Source of the DNA: Pedococcus sp.
GTDB taxonomy: Bacteria; Actinomycetota; Actinomycetes; Actinomycetales; Dermatophilaceae
DNA length: 5,379 nt
Assembly: GCA_025936615.1 (NCBI GenBank)
Contig: JAICSZ010000172.1
Coordinates: 1-5,379, forward strand
Direction of reading: 5' to 3'
Shown: positions 1 through 5,166 of the stretch, piece by piece
How the letters are laid out: every line of letters begins with the position of its first letter
Position numbering within the stretch: position 1 is the stretch's first letter
Notes under the pieces: model-generated
The model's database searches: none
Seen by the model: the letters and a program-made list of their open reading frames with translations, nothing else
Told to the model about the DNA's origin: nothing
Translations under genes and position numbers: made by a program

Positions 1-731
1 ATGTTGACGATCCAGGTTCCGGGCTTTGTGGAGAAGGACGACCGCACGTGGATCGGGAGATTGAACCGGCGCGCGTACTCGACACATCGCAAATGCAGGA
101 TCTTGGCGCCGGAGGCGGCCATCTCCAGCATCTCCTCGTGCGAGACGCGGTCGAGCTTGCGGGCCGTCGGCACGATCCGCGGGTCCGCGGTGAACACCCC
201 GTCGACGTCGCTGTAGATCTCGCACACCTCGGCGCCCAGGGCCGCGGCCAGCGCGACCGCGGTGGTGTCCGAGGCGCCGCGGCCCAGCGTGGTGATGTCC
301 TTGGTGTCCTGCGAGACGCCCTGGAACCCGGCCACGATCGCGATGTGCCCCTCGTCGATGGCCTTCTGGATCCGGCCAGGCGTGATGTCGATGATCTTGG
401 CCTTGCCGTGGACGCTGTCGGTGATCACGCCGGCCTGGCTGCCGGTGAACGAGCGGGCCGCCTGCCCCAGGTTGGCGATCGCCATGGCCACCAGGGCCAT
501 CGAGATCCGCTCGCCCGCGGTCAGCAGCATGTCGAGCTCCCGCGGGGGCGGCAGCGGGCTCACCTGCTGGGCGAGGTCACGGAGCTCGTCGGTGGTGTCG
601 CCCATCGCGGACACCACGACGACCACGTCCTTGCCGGACTTCTTCGTCGCCACGATCCGCTGGGCCACGCGCTTGATGCCTTCGGCGTCGGCGACCGACG
701 AGCCGCCGTACTTCTGCACGACAATGCCCAC
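1..731 (-). CDS. lysC: Aspartokinase, N-terminal kinase domain (partial, C-terminus beyond left edge)
   Basis: Aspartokinase phosphorylates L-aspartate with ATP, the first cytoplasmic step towards lysine, diaminopimelate, threonine, methionine and isoleucine. Read on the minus strand from a GTG at 729-731, 243 codons are present, starting [15 protein letters not shown]. Visible motifs are KYGGSS (residues 7-12, nucleotide binding), [13 protein letters not shown] (36-48), LTAGERIS (70-77), the GFQG loop (135-138), [11 protein letters not shown] (147-157) and [14 protein letters not shown] (173-186). These cover essentially the whole amino-acid kinase domain. The frame is open at the window edge after ...KPGTWIVN. 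The family is usually about 420 residues, so the two regulatory ACT domains, where lysine/threonine feedback acts, lie outside. The GTG is chosen because the family motif begins a few residues later and a GAGGAG Shine-Dalgarno (736-741) precedes it. The 160-base gap to the DUF5063 gene suggests its own promoter. The family assignment is very secure. Confidence 0.97.
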   Translation of the reverse strand, partial: MGIVVQKYGGSSVADAEGIKRVAQRIVATKKSGKDVVVVVSAMGDTTDELRDLAQQVSPLPPPRELDMLLTAGERISMALVAMAIANLGQAARSFTGSQAGVITDSVHGKAKIIDITPGRIQKAIDEGHIAIVAGFQGVSQDTKDITTLGRGASDTTAVALAAALGAEVCEIYSDVDGVFTADPRIVPTARKLDRVSHEEMLEMAASGAKILHLRCVEYARRFNLPIHVRSSFSTKPGTWIVN

Positions 732-735
732 GACT

Positions 736-741
736 CTCCTC
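736..741 (-). promoter_or_regulatory. Shine-Dalgarno of lysC
   Basis: On the minus strand the bases just before the lysC GTG read GAGGAG-AGTC-GTG. This purine-rich site, four bases from the start, supports the GTG at 731. No ATG upstream gives a better family alignment. Confidence 0.7.
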
Positions 742-757
742 AGCGGTCAGGTGGCCG

Positions 758-776
758 GGCGCCTCGACACGGCGCC
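758..776 (-). repeat. GGCGCC inverted repeat in the lysC leader
   Basis: Two copies of the self-complementary hexamer GGCGCC (758-763 and 771-776) are separated by seven bases. They could form a six-base-pair GC hairpin in the lysC leader, ending about 26 bases before the start codon. No lysine-riboswitch-sized leader is present, so if the hairpin matters it is a simple structural element. Such GC repeats also arise by chance in this base composition. Confidence 0.3.
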
Positions 777-787
777 GGACAGCGCCG

Positions 788-793
788 AGTCTA
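788..793 (-). promoter_or_regulatory. Possible -10 box of a lysC promoter
   Basis: The minus strand carries TAGACT here, which fits the actinobacterial TAnnnT -10 pattern. It is the same hexamer as in the 4.5S RNA promoter of this window. It would start transcription near position 781, giving a leader of about 50 bases before lysC. No good -35 box is seen at the usual spacing (the sequence there is GC-rich), so this is a suggestion from one hexamer and its location in the gap. Confidence 0.35.
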
Positions 794-891
794 ACGAGCG
801 CACGACACCGCGGCGCGTCGGCGTCGGATGCCAAGACTCCGGCGCTCCGCCGAAGATCTTCCCGGAACCAGGGCGCAGCGATGGTCCCCGG

Positions 892-1524
892 TCAAGGATT
901 TGCGGGGTCGAGCAGCTCTCCGGCAGCGGCCACCTGGTCCTGCTCGCTCTCGAACTCGGCGTCGAGCCGGTCGTGGGCCACCACGGACTGCAGCGCGCGC
1001 AGGACCCCGCTGGCCTCGGTGCCCCAGGTCGACACGTAGGAGAACTGCCACCACCACAGCGCCTCGCTGACCCGCCCGGCCCGGTAGTGCTGCAGGCCGT
1101 GCGCGAGGGCGGTGGCGATGCTCGTGAGGTCGTCGGACAGCAGCGACGACATCAGCTCGGGCGGGTCGACGTACGGGTCGAAGACCTCGCTGTACGCGTC
1201 CACGCTCTCCAGCAGGACCGCCAGCCGCAACCGCATCGCGTCGAGGTCGGGGTCCGGCCCGGCGTCCGGCTCGTACTCGTCGGCCGGCAGGAAGTCGCTG
1301 TGCACCCCGAGCCGTCCGCCGGCGAGCAGCACCTGGCTGACCTCCAGCAGCAGCAGGGAGATGGCGATCGAGCGGTCGGCCTCCCCGCGGGAGATCGCGC
1401 GCAGCGCCAGCAGGAAGCTCTCGACCTGGTCCGCGATCTGCTGTGCGAAGTCCTCGAGGTTGCTGTCCACCGGGTCGGTGAGGCCCTCGGCGGCCTTCGC
1501 CACCACACCGTCGTAGTCGGTCAT
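892..1524 (-). CDS. DUF5063 family protein of unknown function
   Basis: This is a 210-residue soluble, acidic protein with no signal peptide or membrane segment. I recognise it as the actinobacterial DUF5063 family, mostly from its length, its place between recR and lysC, and its sequence style. The family has no established function that I know of. The N-terminal half is predominantly helical ([21 protein letters not shown], split at residues 24-33 and 34-44, and the hydrophobic run [18 protein letters not shown] at 52-69). A proline/aspartate-rich acidic turn follows at about 84-95. The most distinctive part is an aromatic cluster [12 protein letters not shown] (157-168). The ATG (1522-1524) overlaps the recR stop by four bases (ATGA), so translation is probably coupled to recR. 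A GGGAG lies too far upstream (about 12 bases) to be an ideal ribosome site. It ends with TGA at 892-894 and is probably the last gene of the dnaX-ybaB-recR operon. Confidence 0.85.
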   Translation of the reverse strand: MTDYDGVVAKAAEGLTDPVDSNLEDFAQQIADQVESFLLALRAISRGEADRSIAISLLLLEVSQVLLAGGRLGVHSDFLPADEYEPDAGPDPDLDAMRLRLAVLLESVDAYSEVFDPYVDPPELMSSLLSDDLTSIATALAHGLQHYRAGRVSEALWWWQFSYVSTWGTEASGVLRALQSVVAHDRLDAEFESEQDQVAAAGELLDPANP

Positions 1525-2117
1525 TCCACCGATCGTCTCCCTTCGAATGCCCGTCCGAGGGTGACCTCGTCGGCGTACTCGAGATCTCCTCCAACAGGAA
1601 GTCCACTCGCAAGTCGCGTCACGCGCAAGCCCATCGGCCTCAGCAGCCGCGTGAGATAGGTCGCGGTGGCCTCGCCCTCGAGGTTCGGGTCGGTGGCCAG
1701 GATGACCTCCGTGACCGCCCCGTCGGTCAGTCTGGGGAGCAGCTCACGGATCCTCAGCTCGTCGGGACCGATGCCGTCGATCGGGGAGATGGCGCCGCCG
1801 AGCACGTGGTAGCGGCCTCGGTACTCCCGGGTGCGCTCGATGGCGACGACGTCCTTGGGCTCCTCCACCACGCACAGCACGGCCGGGTCACGACGCTGGT
1901 CACGACAGATCCGGCAGGTCTCCTCCTCGGCCACGTTGCCGCACACGGAGCAGAATCTCACCCGGTCCTTGACCTCGACGAGCACCTGCGCGAGCCGGCG
2001 TACGTCGACCGCGTCGGCCGCCAGCAGGTGGAAGGCGATCCGCTGGGCGCTCTTGGGACCCACGCCGGGCAACCGCCCGAGCTCGTCGATGAGGTCCTGG
2101 ACGACGCCTTCGTACAT
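1521..2117 (-). CDS. recR: Recombination mediator protein RecR
   Basis: RecR works with RecO (and RecF) to load RecA on gapped, SSB-covered DNA during repair of stalled replication and single-strand gaps. The protein is 198 residues, the normal length. It shows the helix-hairpin-helix DNA-binding segment (about residues 9-30, with [17 protein letters not shown]), a four-cysteine zinc finger (C56, C59, C68, C71), and a Toprim domain. The Toprim domain has the acidic VVEEPKDV (83-90) and the conserved [15 protein letters not shown] (141-155). The C-terminal Walker-B-like segment [15 protein letters not shown] (169-183) closes the ring-forming core. The ATG (2115-2117) shares its A with the TGA of the upstream ybaB gene, and no clear Shine-Dalgarno precedes it, which implies translational coupling. 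The gene also overlaps the DUF5063 start by four bases. All key residues are intact. Confidence 0.98.
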   Translation of the reverse strand: MYEGVVQDLIDELGRLPGVGPKSAQRIAFHLLAADAVDVRRLAQVLVEVKDRVRFCSVCGNVAEEETCRICRDQRRDPAVLCVVEEPKDVVAIERTREYRGRYHVLGGAISPIDGIGPDELRIRELLPRLTDGAVTEVILATDPNLEGEATATYLTRLLRPMGLRVTRLASGLPVGGDLEYADEVTLGRAFEGRRSVE

Positions 2118-2509
2118 CAGAAGCCGAGCTGAGGCCCGGGACCCGCGCCCGGACCGGCCTCGCCCTCGGGGCCGGTGAGTCCGCCGAGGCCGCCGGCGAG
2201 CGGGCCGAGCTTCTCCGCGGCCAGTGCCTCGGCCTTGGCCTTGCCGTCGCGGTAGGCCGCGACGATCAGGTCCTCGAGGTCCTCCGTGTCGGCCGGGTCG
2301 AACGAGTCCCTGCGGATCCGCACCCCGAGCAGCTCTCCCGTGCCGTTCACCGTGACCGTCACCAGACCGTCGCCGACGGTGCCGTCGACCGTCGCGTCCG
2401 CGAGCTCCTGCTGCGCGGACATCATCTGCGCCTGCATCTGCTGGGCCTGCTGCAGCAGGGCGTTCATGTCGAAACCGCCTTCACCGAAGGGGTTCTGGTT
2501 CTCAGTCAT
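2117..2509 (-). CDS. YbaB/EbfC family nucleoid-associated DNA-binding protein
   Basis: This is a small (130-residue) member of the YbaB/EbfC family. Members are dimeric proteins that bind DNA and are usually encoded between dnaX and recR, as here. Visible parts are a long N-terminal amphipathic helix rich in Gln and Met ([16 protein letters not shown], residues 15-30), the central strands with [20 protein letters not shown] (46-65), and the acidic helix after [17 protein letters not shown] (70-86). A glycine/proline-rich tail of about 28 residues ends in QLGF and is probably disordered. The ATG at 2507-2509 is chosen because GGGAAGAG sits seven bases upstream and the family begins near MNALLQQ. 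An upstream in-frame ATG at 2590 would add 27 residues of uncharacteristic sequence and has no Shine-Dalgarno. The stop overlaps the recR start by one base. The gene lies 86 bases after the dnaX stop. Confidence 0.94.
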   Translation of the reverse strand: MTENQNPFGEGGFDMNALLQQAQQMQAQMMSAQQELADATVDGTVGDGLVTVTVNGTGELLGVRIRRDSFDPADTEDLEDLIVAAYRDGKAKAEALAAEKLGPLAGGLGGLTGPEGEAGPGAGPGPQLGF

Positions 2510-2514
2510 CTGCG

Positions 2515-2524
2515 TTCTCTTCCC
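2515..2524 (-). promoter_or_regulatory. Shine-Dalgarno deciding the ybaB/ebfC start
   Basis: On the minus strand GGGAAGAG is followed by AACGCAG and then ATG at 2509. This purine-rich site at normal spacing favours the 130-residue form over the 157-residue form starting at 2590. Confidence 0.6.
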
Positions 2525-2595
2525 GGAGCAGTGGTGGGGCAGGCTGTCGTAGGGGGTCGTGGCGGGACGCGGTCGACTGCCGCCGGACATGCGGC

Positions 2596-4515
2596 TCAGT
2601 CGTGCTTGATCTCCTCGATGATGCTCGCACCGAGCTCACGCTCGAGGAGCTCCGCACCGCCGAGCCCGTGGTCGTCGGCGTCCGGGTCGTCGCGGTCGGC
2701 GTCCTCGTCGGAGACGTCCGAGCCGCGCCGACCGCGCGCACCACCCGCCGGTCGGGTGTCCACGATCGCGCCCCGTGCGTGCGCGATGGCACCCGGGCCC
2801 GGTGCCGACTCCGGTCCGTCGGAGCGCGAGGTCACCTCTCGCTGCTCGGGCACCGCGCGTCGGGTGATCTCGACCCGGGGCTCCGACCCGGGCTGGGCGG
2901 AGGGGTCGACGATGGACTCGACCCGCCAGTCGTGGCCGATCACGTCGATCGCGGCCTGGCGCAGGATCTCCTCGCTTCCTCCACTGGTGAAGGAGTTGCG
3001 CGCCCCGGCGTTGACCAGGGCGATGGTGAGCGTCTTGTCGTCGACGTCGGCGACCTGGGCGTTCTGGCTGAGCAGGATCCAGGTGTAGCGGCGCTTGAGC
3101 TTCACCGCGTCGAGCAGGTCCGGCCAGAGGCGGCGTACGTCGACCAGCGTCAGCCCGCTCGACGTACCGGCGGGCTCGACCGGCTCGAACGGCTCGACAG
3201 GTAGGGGTGGCTCGACAGGTCGGCCTGGCTCGACCGGCTGGGCGAGCTCGACCGGCTCGACAGGTGGCGGTGGCTCGACCGGCCGGGGTGGCCCGGCGTC
3301 CGGCGGCGCCGGCGCAGGGACGGGCGCCGCAGCGCTGGGGGTGCCCTCGATGGACATCCGCTTCTCGATCCGGTCCAGGCGCGCCAGCAGGCCTTCGGTG
3401 CCATGGTCGGCGCCGGGCAGCAGCACGCGGGCGCAGATCAGCTCGAGCAGCAGCCGCGGAGCAGTGGCGCCCTTCAGCTCCATCAGTCCATCGGCGACCA
3501 GCTCGGCGGCCCGGCTCAGGTCGGCTCGACCGAACCGGGCGGTCTGGGCCACGAGCCGCTCACCCTGGTCCTCGGACACGTCGATGAGCCCCGTCGCCGG
3601 GGCGTCCGGCACGGCCGCGATGATCACCAGGTCGCGGAGCCGGCGCAGCAGGTCCTCGGTGAATCGCCGGGGGTCCTGGCCCGTCTCGATCACCTTGTCG
3701 ACCACACCGAACACCGTGCGGCCGTCCCCGGCCGCGAAGGCGTCGACCACCTCGTCCAGCAGGCTGTCAGGCGTGTAGCCCAGCAGCCCGGTGGCGAGCT
3801 CGTAGGTGACGCCATCGGGACCCGCCCCGCCCATCAGCTGGTCCAGCACGGACAAGGTGTCGCGCGCGGAGCCGGCGCCGGCCCGGACGACGAGCGGGAG
3901 CGCCGCCGGCTCGATCTGCACGCCCTCCTTGTCGCACAGCGCGCGCAGGTAGTCCGAGAGGGTGCGCGGCGGGATCAGCCGGAAGGGGTAGTGGTGGGTC
4001 CGGGACCGGATGGTGCCGATCACCTTGTCGGGCTCGGTGGTCGCGAAGACAAACTTCAGGTGCTCGGGTGGTTCCTCGACGAGCTTGAGCAGGGCGTTGA
4101 AGCCCTGCGGGGTGACCATGTGCGCCTCGTCGATGATGTAGACCTTGTAGCGGCTGTTCACCGGCGCGAAGAAGGCGCGCTCACGCAGGTCCCGCGCGTC
4201 CTCGACGCCTCCGTGGCTGGCGGCGTCGATCTCGATGACGTCGATGGACCCGGGTCCGCCGCGGGCCAGGTCGGTGCACGACTGGCACCCTCCGCAGGGG
4301 GTGTCGGTGGGGCCCTTCTCGCAGTTGAGGCAGCGCGCCAGGATGCGGGCGCTCGTGGTCTTCCCGCACCCACGGGGGCCCGAGAAGAGGTAGGCGTGGT
4401 TCACCCGGTTGTTCCTCAGCGCTGCCTGCAGCGGGCCGGTGACGTGGTCCTGGCCGATGACCTCGGTGAACGTCTCCGGCCGGTATCGGCGGTAGAGGGC
4501 AAGGGGTGCTTCCAC
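2596..4515 (-). CDS. dnaX: DNA polymerase III subunit gamma/tau (clamp loader ATPase)
   Basis: DnaX is the ATPase motor of the clamp loader, which opens and places the beta sliding clamp on primed DNA and, as tau, tethers the polymerase. The protein has 639 residues. In order: the N-terminal LYRRYRPETFTEVIGQ (7-22), Walker A GPRGCGKTT (46-54), a zinc module (C65, C74, C77, C80), Walker B IIDEAH (127-132), sensor 1 FATTEPDKV (157-165), an SRT variant of the SRC arginine-finger motif (171-173), and sensor 2 GSARDTLSVLDQL (215-227). The collar domain runs to about 385. A proline-rich linker (393-449) carries PVEP repeats. A tau-type domain (about 454-540) and an acidic disordered stretch follow, then a conserved-looking helix at the C-terminus (ELLERELGASIIEEI). 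The start is GTG (4513-4515), because an in-frame TAG lies four codons upstream. The Shine-Dalgarno is weak (AGGG). No slippery frameshift site is evident, so a gamma form is not predicted. Confidence 0.98.
   Translation of the reverse strand: MEAPLALYRRYRPETFTEVIGQDHVTGPLQAALRNNRVNHAYLFSGPRGCGKTTSARILARCLNCEKGPTDTPCGGCQSCTDLARGGPGSIDVIEIDAASHGGVEDARDLRERAFFAPVNSRYKVYIIDEAHMVTPQGFNALLKLVEEPPEHLKFVFATTEPDKVIGTIRSRTHHYPFRLIPPRTLSDYLRALCDKEGVQIEPAALPLVVRAGAGSARDTLSVLDQLMGGAGPDGVTYELATGLLGYTPDSLLDEVVDAFAAGDGRTVFGVVDKVIETGQDPRRFTEDLLRRLRDLVIIAAVPDAPATGLIDVSEDQGERLVAQTARFGRADLSRAAELVADGLMELKGATAPRLLLELICARVLLPGADHGTEGLLARLDRIEKRMSIEGTPSAAAPVPAPAPPDAGPPRPVEPPPPVEPVELAQPVEPGRPVEPPLPVEPFEPVEPAGTSSGLTLVDVRRLWPDLLDAVKLKRRYTWILLSQNAQVADVDDKTLTIALVNAGARNSFTSGGSEEILRQAAIDVIGHDWRVESIVDPSAQPGSEPRVEITRRAVPEQREVTSRSDGPESAPGPGAIAHARGAIVDTRPAGGARGRRGSDVSDEDADRDDPDADDHGLGGAELLERELGASIIEEIKHD
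3172..3282 (-). repeat. PVEP-coding imperfect repeats in the dnaX linker
   Basis: DnaX residues 412-448 contain six PVEP units (starting at residues 412, 418, 427, 433, 439 and 445) separated by two to five residues, plus a seventh degenerate VEL unit. On the plus strand the DNA shows repeated GGCTCGAC(C/A)GG blocks. The array is in frame and sits in the flexible linker between the ATPase/collar core and the tau domain, so length changes by slippage would be tolerated. Confidence 0.9.
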
Positions 4516-4600
4516 GCCTGAACCCTAGCCAGCCGCTCCGACAGCCGGTAGGGCGGTCAGACCGGCTGCACCTGCCCCGGACCGGCCTTGACTGACATGG

Positions 4601-4693
4601 CAAGGCCCCCCGCGCACCCGAAAGAGCTCACTGACCCTTGCTGCCTTCCGGCCCTGGGGGAGTTGGGCGAGTTATCGCCGCACGGGGGGTTGG
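4601..4693 (-). ncRNA. ffs: 4.5S signal recognition particle RNA (small bacterial type)
   Basis: This RNA partners with Ffh to form the signal recognition particle that targets ribosomes making membrane and secreted proteins to FtsY at the membrane. The minus strand contains the hallmark apical hairpin GGGCCGGAAGGCAGCAAGGG (4636-4655) with its GGAA tetraloop and asymmetric internal loop, which is the Ffh M-domain binding site. The ends close with CAACCCCCCGUGCG (5' side, 4692-4679) pairing with UGCGCGGGGGGCCUUG (3' side, 4616-4601); the CC before UUG is a bulge. The length of about 93 nt fits the short 4.5S type without an Alu domain. It lies about 85 bases upstream of dnaX on the same strand, a location known in other actinobacteria. 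The exact ends are estimated from pairing. Confidence 0.95.
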
Positions 4694-4698
4694 CGCGA

Positions 4699-4728
4699 AG
4701 TCTAGGCGAGAGCCCCGGATCCGCCCAA
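4699..4728 (-). promoter_or_regulatory. Promoter of the 4.5S RNA
   Basis: On the minus strand TTGGGC (4723-4728) and TAGACT (4699-4704) are separated by 18 bases. The TAGACT ends six bases before the predicted RNA 5' end at about 4692-4693. This fits a vegetative sigma factor promoter with an actinobacterial TAnnnT -10 and a partial TTGnnn -35. The agreement between the predicted start and the RNA end is the main support. Confidence 0.6.
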
Positions 4729-4740
4729 GCCAGGCGCGAT

Positions 4741-4770
4741 TTCATCAACCCGTCCGCCGCCCGGTAGCCT
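4741..4770 (+). promoter_or_regulatory. Promoter of tRNA-Ser
   Basis: TTCATC (4741-4746) and TAGCCT (4765-4770) are 18 bases apart. TAGCCT fits TAnnnT and ends seven bases before the mature tRNA 5' end, so the precursor would have almost no leader. The -35 match is weak. It lies back to back with the divergent promoter of the 4.5S RNA. Confidence 0.45.
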
Positions 4771-4777
4771 CTCCGGC

Positions 4778-4866
4778 GGAGGATTCGCCTAGTGGCCTAT
4801 GGCGCTCGCTTGGAAAGCGGGTTGGGTTAACAGCCCTCAGGGGTTCGAATCCCCTATCCTCCGCCA
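4778..4866 (+). tRNA. tRNA-Ser, anticodon GGA (reads UCC/UCU)
   Basis: The acceptor stem GGAGGAT (4778-4784) pairs perfectly with ATCCTCC (4856-4862), followed by discriminator G and an encoded CCA (4864-4866). The D-arm GCC...GGC is a short three-pair stem, as in class II tRNAs. The anticodon stem-loop CTCGC-TTGGAAA-GCGGG gives anticodon GGA at 4812-4814. A long variable arm (GGG...CCC) is typical of serine tRNAs. The T-arm AGGGG-TTCGAAT-CCCCT (4839-4855) is canonical. All parts expected of a functional class II tRNA are intact. Confidence 0.98.
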
Positions 4867-4891
4867 GGACGACGCATGGGTTGACCTGCCA

Positions 4892-4930
4892 GAACGCCGA
4901 CCGTAGCCCGCGCAGGTAGGGTCGGCGTTC
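4892..4930 (+). terminator. Probable terminator of tRNA-Ser (GC-rich hairpin without U tract)
   Basis: GAACGCCGACC (4892-4902) and GGTCGGCGTTC (4920-4930) are perfect inverted copies, an 11-base-pair stem with a 17-base loop, starting 25 bases after the tRNA CCA end. No T-run follows, which is common for actinobacterial terminators. A competing pairing exists between ACCTGC (4884-4889) and GCAGGT (4912-4917) in the loop. Confidence 0.55.
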
Positions 4931-4947
4931 GTGGTCTTCGGGGCTTG

Positions 4948-4970
4948 TAGTCTCAGTTCTAGTCTCAGTT
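4948..4970. repeat. Direct repeat TAGTCTCAGTT, two copies
   Basis: Two exact 11-base copies (4948-4958 and 4960-4970) are separated by one base, giving a 12-base period. Each contains TAGTCT, which also fits a TAnnnT -10 box, and a 12-base period is compatible with tandem binding of a regulator. The function is unknown. Confidence 0.8.
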
Positions 4971-4980
4971 GGCTTCCGCC

Positions 4981-5029
4981 CAGAGCGCCCGCTCAGCCCG
5001 GCGGCACCGCGTCAGTTCCCGGCGCTCTG
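4981..5029. repeat. Inverted repeat CAGAGCGCC / GGCGCTCTG
   Basis: Perfect 9-base arms at 4981-4989 and 5021-5029 flank 31 bases of GC-rich sequence. This could be a large hairpin, for example a second terminator for either direction. No T-run follows on either side. Confidence 0.7.
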
Positions 5030-5153
5030 ACATGCCACCCAAGGCGCCGCTTCACGGCCGAGAAGCGCTTGCCCCGGAAGCCGATCCGCATCGAGCGGGC
5101 GCTCGCTGTCGGTGTGCGGCTGCTTCGGCCCCGCCGTTCGACACCGTCCTCGT

Positions 5154-5158
5154 GGGAG
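5154..5158 (+). promoter_or_regulatory. Shine-Dalgarno of the VOC gene
   Basis: GGGAG lies eight bases before the ATG at 5167. This well-placed site decides the start of the partial VOC gene. Confidence 0.7.
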
Positions 5159-5166
5159 CATCAACC

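Larger units (their letters stand above)
4867..5166. other. 300-base gene-free stretch between tRNA-Ser and the VOC gene
   Basis: No convincing gene is seen here. It holds the tRNA terminator hairpin, an 11-base direct repeat TAGTCTCAGTT (4948-4958 and 4960-4970), a 9-base inverted repeat CAGAGCGCC/GGCGCTCTG (4981-4989 and 5021-5029), and a small CGAGCG/CGCTCG hairpin (5092-5105). A minus-strand reading frame of only 32 codons (5091-4993) has no Shine-Dalgarno. No second copy of the tRNA 3' end is present, so there is no direct sign of an integrated element. No clear promoter for the VOC gene was found. Confidence 0.6.

Noticed and set aside
840..861. Terminator after the DUF5063 gene (CGGCG-CTC-CGCCG and the GAAGATCTTC palindrome)
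   Set aside because: The stems are only five base pairs, compete with each other, and have no T-run; they may contribute to termination but cannot be called with confidence.
732..891. Lysine riboswitch upstream of lysC
   Set aside because: The gap is too short for the large lysine aptamer once the promoter-like box at 788-793 is taken into account, and no conserved L-box elements are seen.
262..1659. Long plus-strand open frame (465 codons) across the lysC start, DUF5063 and recR end
   Set aside because: It is antisense to three well-supported genes; its translation is Arg/Pro/Gly-rich low-complexity without family motifs, as expected from GC-rich shadow frames.
2596..4515. Programmed frameshift producing the gamma form of DnaX
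   Set aside because: No A-rich or T-rich slippery heptamer is visible in the coding strand of dnaX.
3403..4521. Long plus-strand open frame (372 codons) opposite dnaX
   Set aside because: It mirrors the codon structure of dnaX on the other strand and contains no recognisable domain.
4993..5091. Minus-strand 32-codon frame (MRIGFRGKRFSAVKRRLG...)
   Set aside because: It is very short, has no Shine-Dalgarno, can be extended only to about 55 codons with alternative starts, and matches no family I recognise. It may be a remnant but cannot be supported as a gene.
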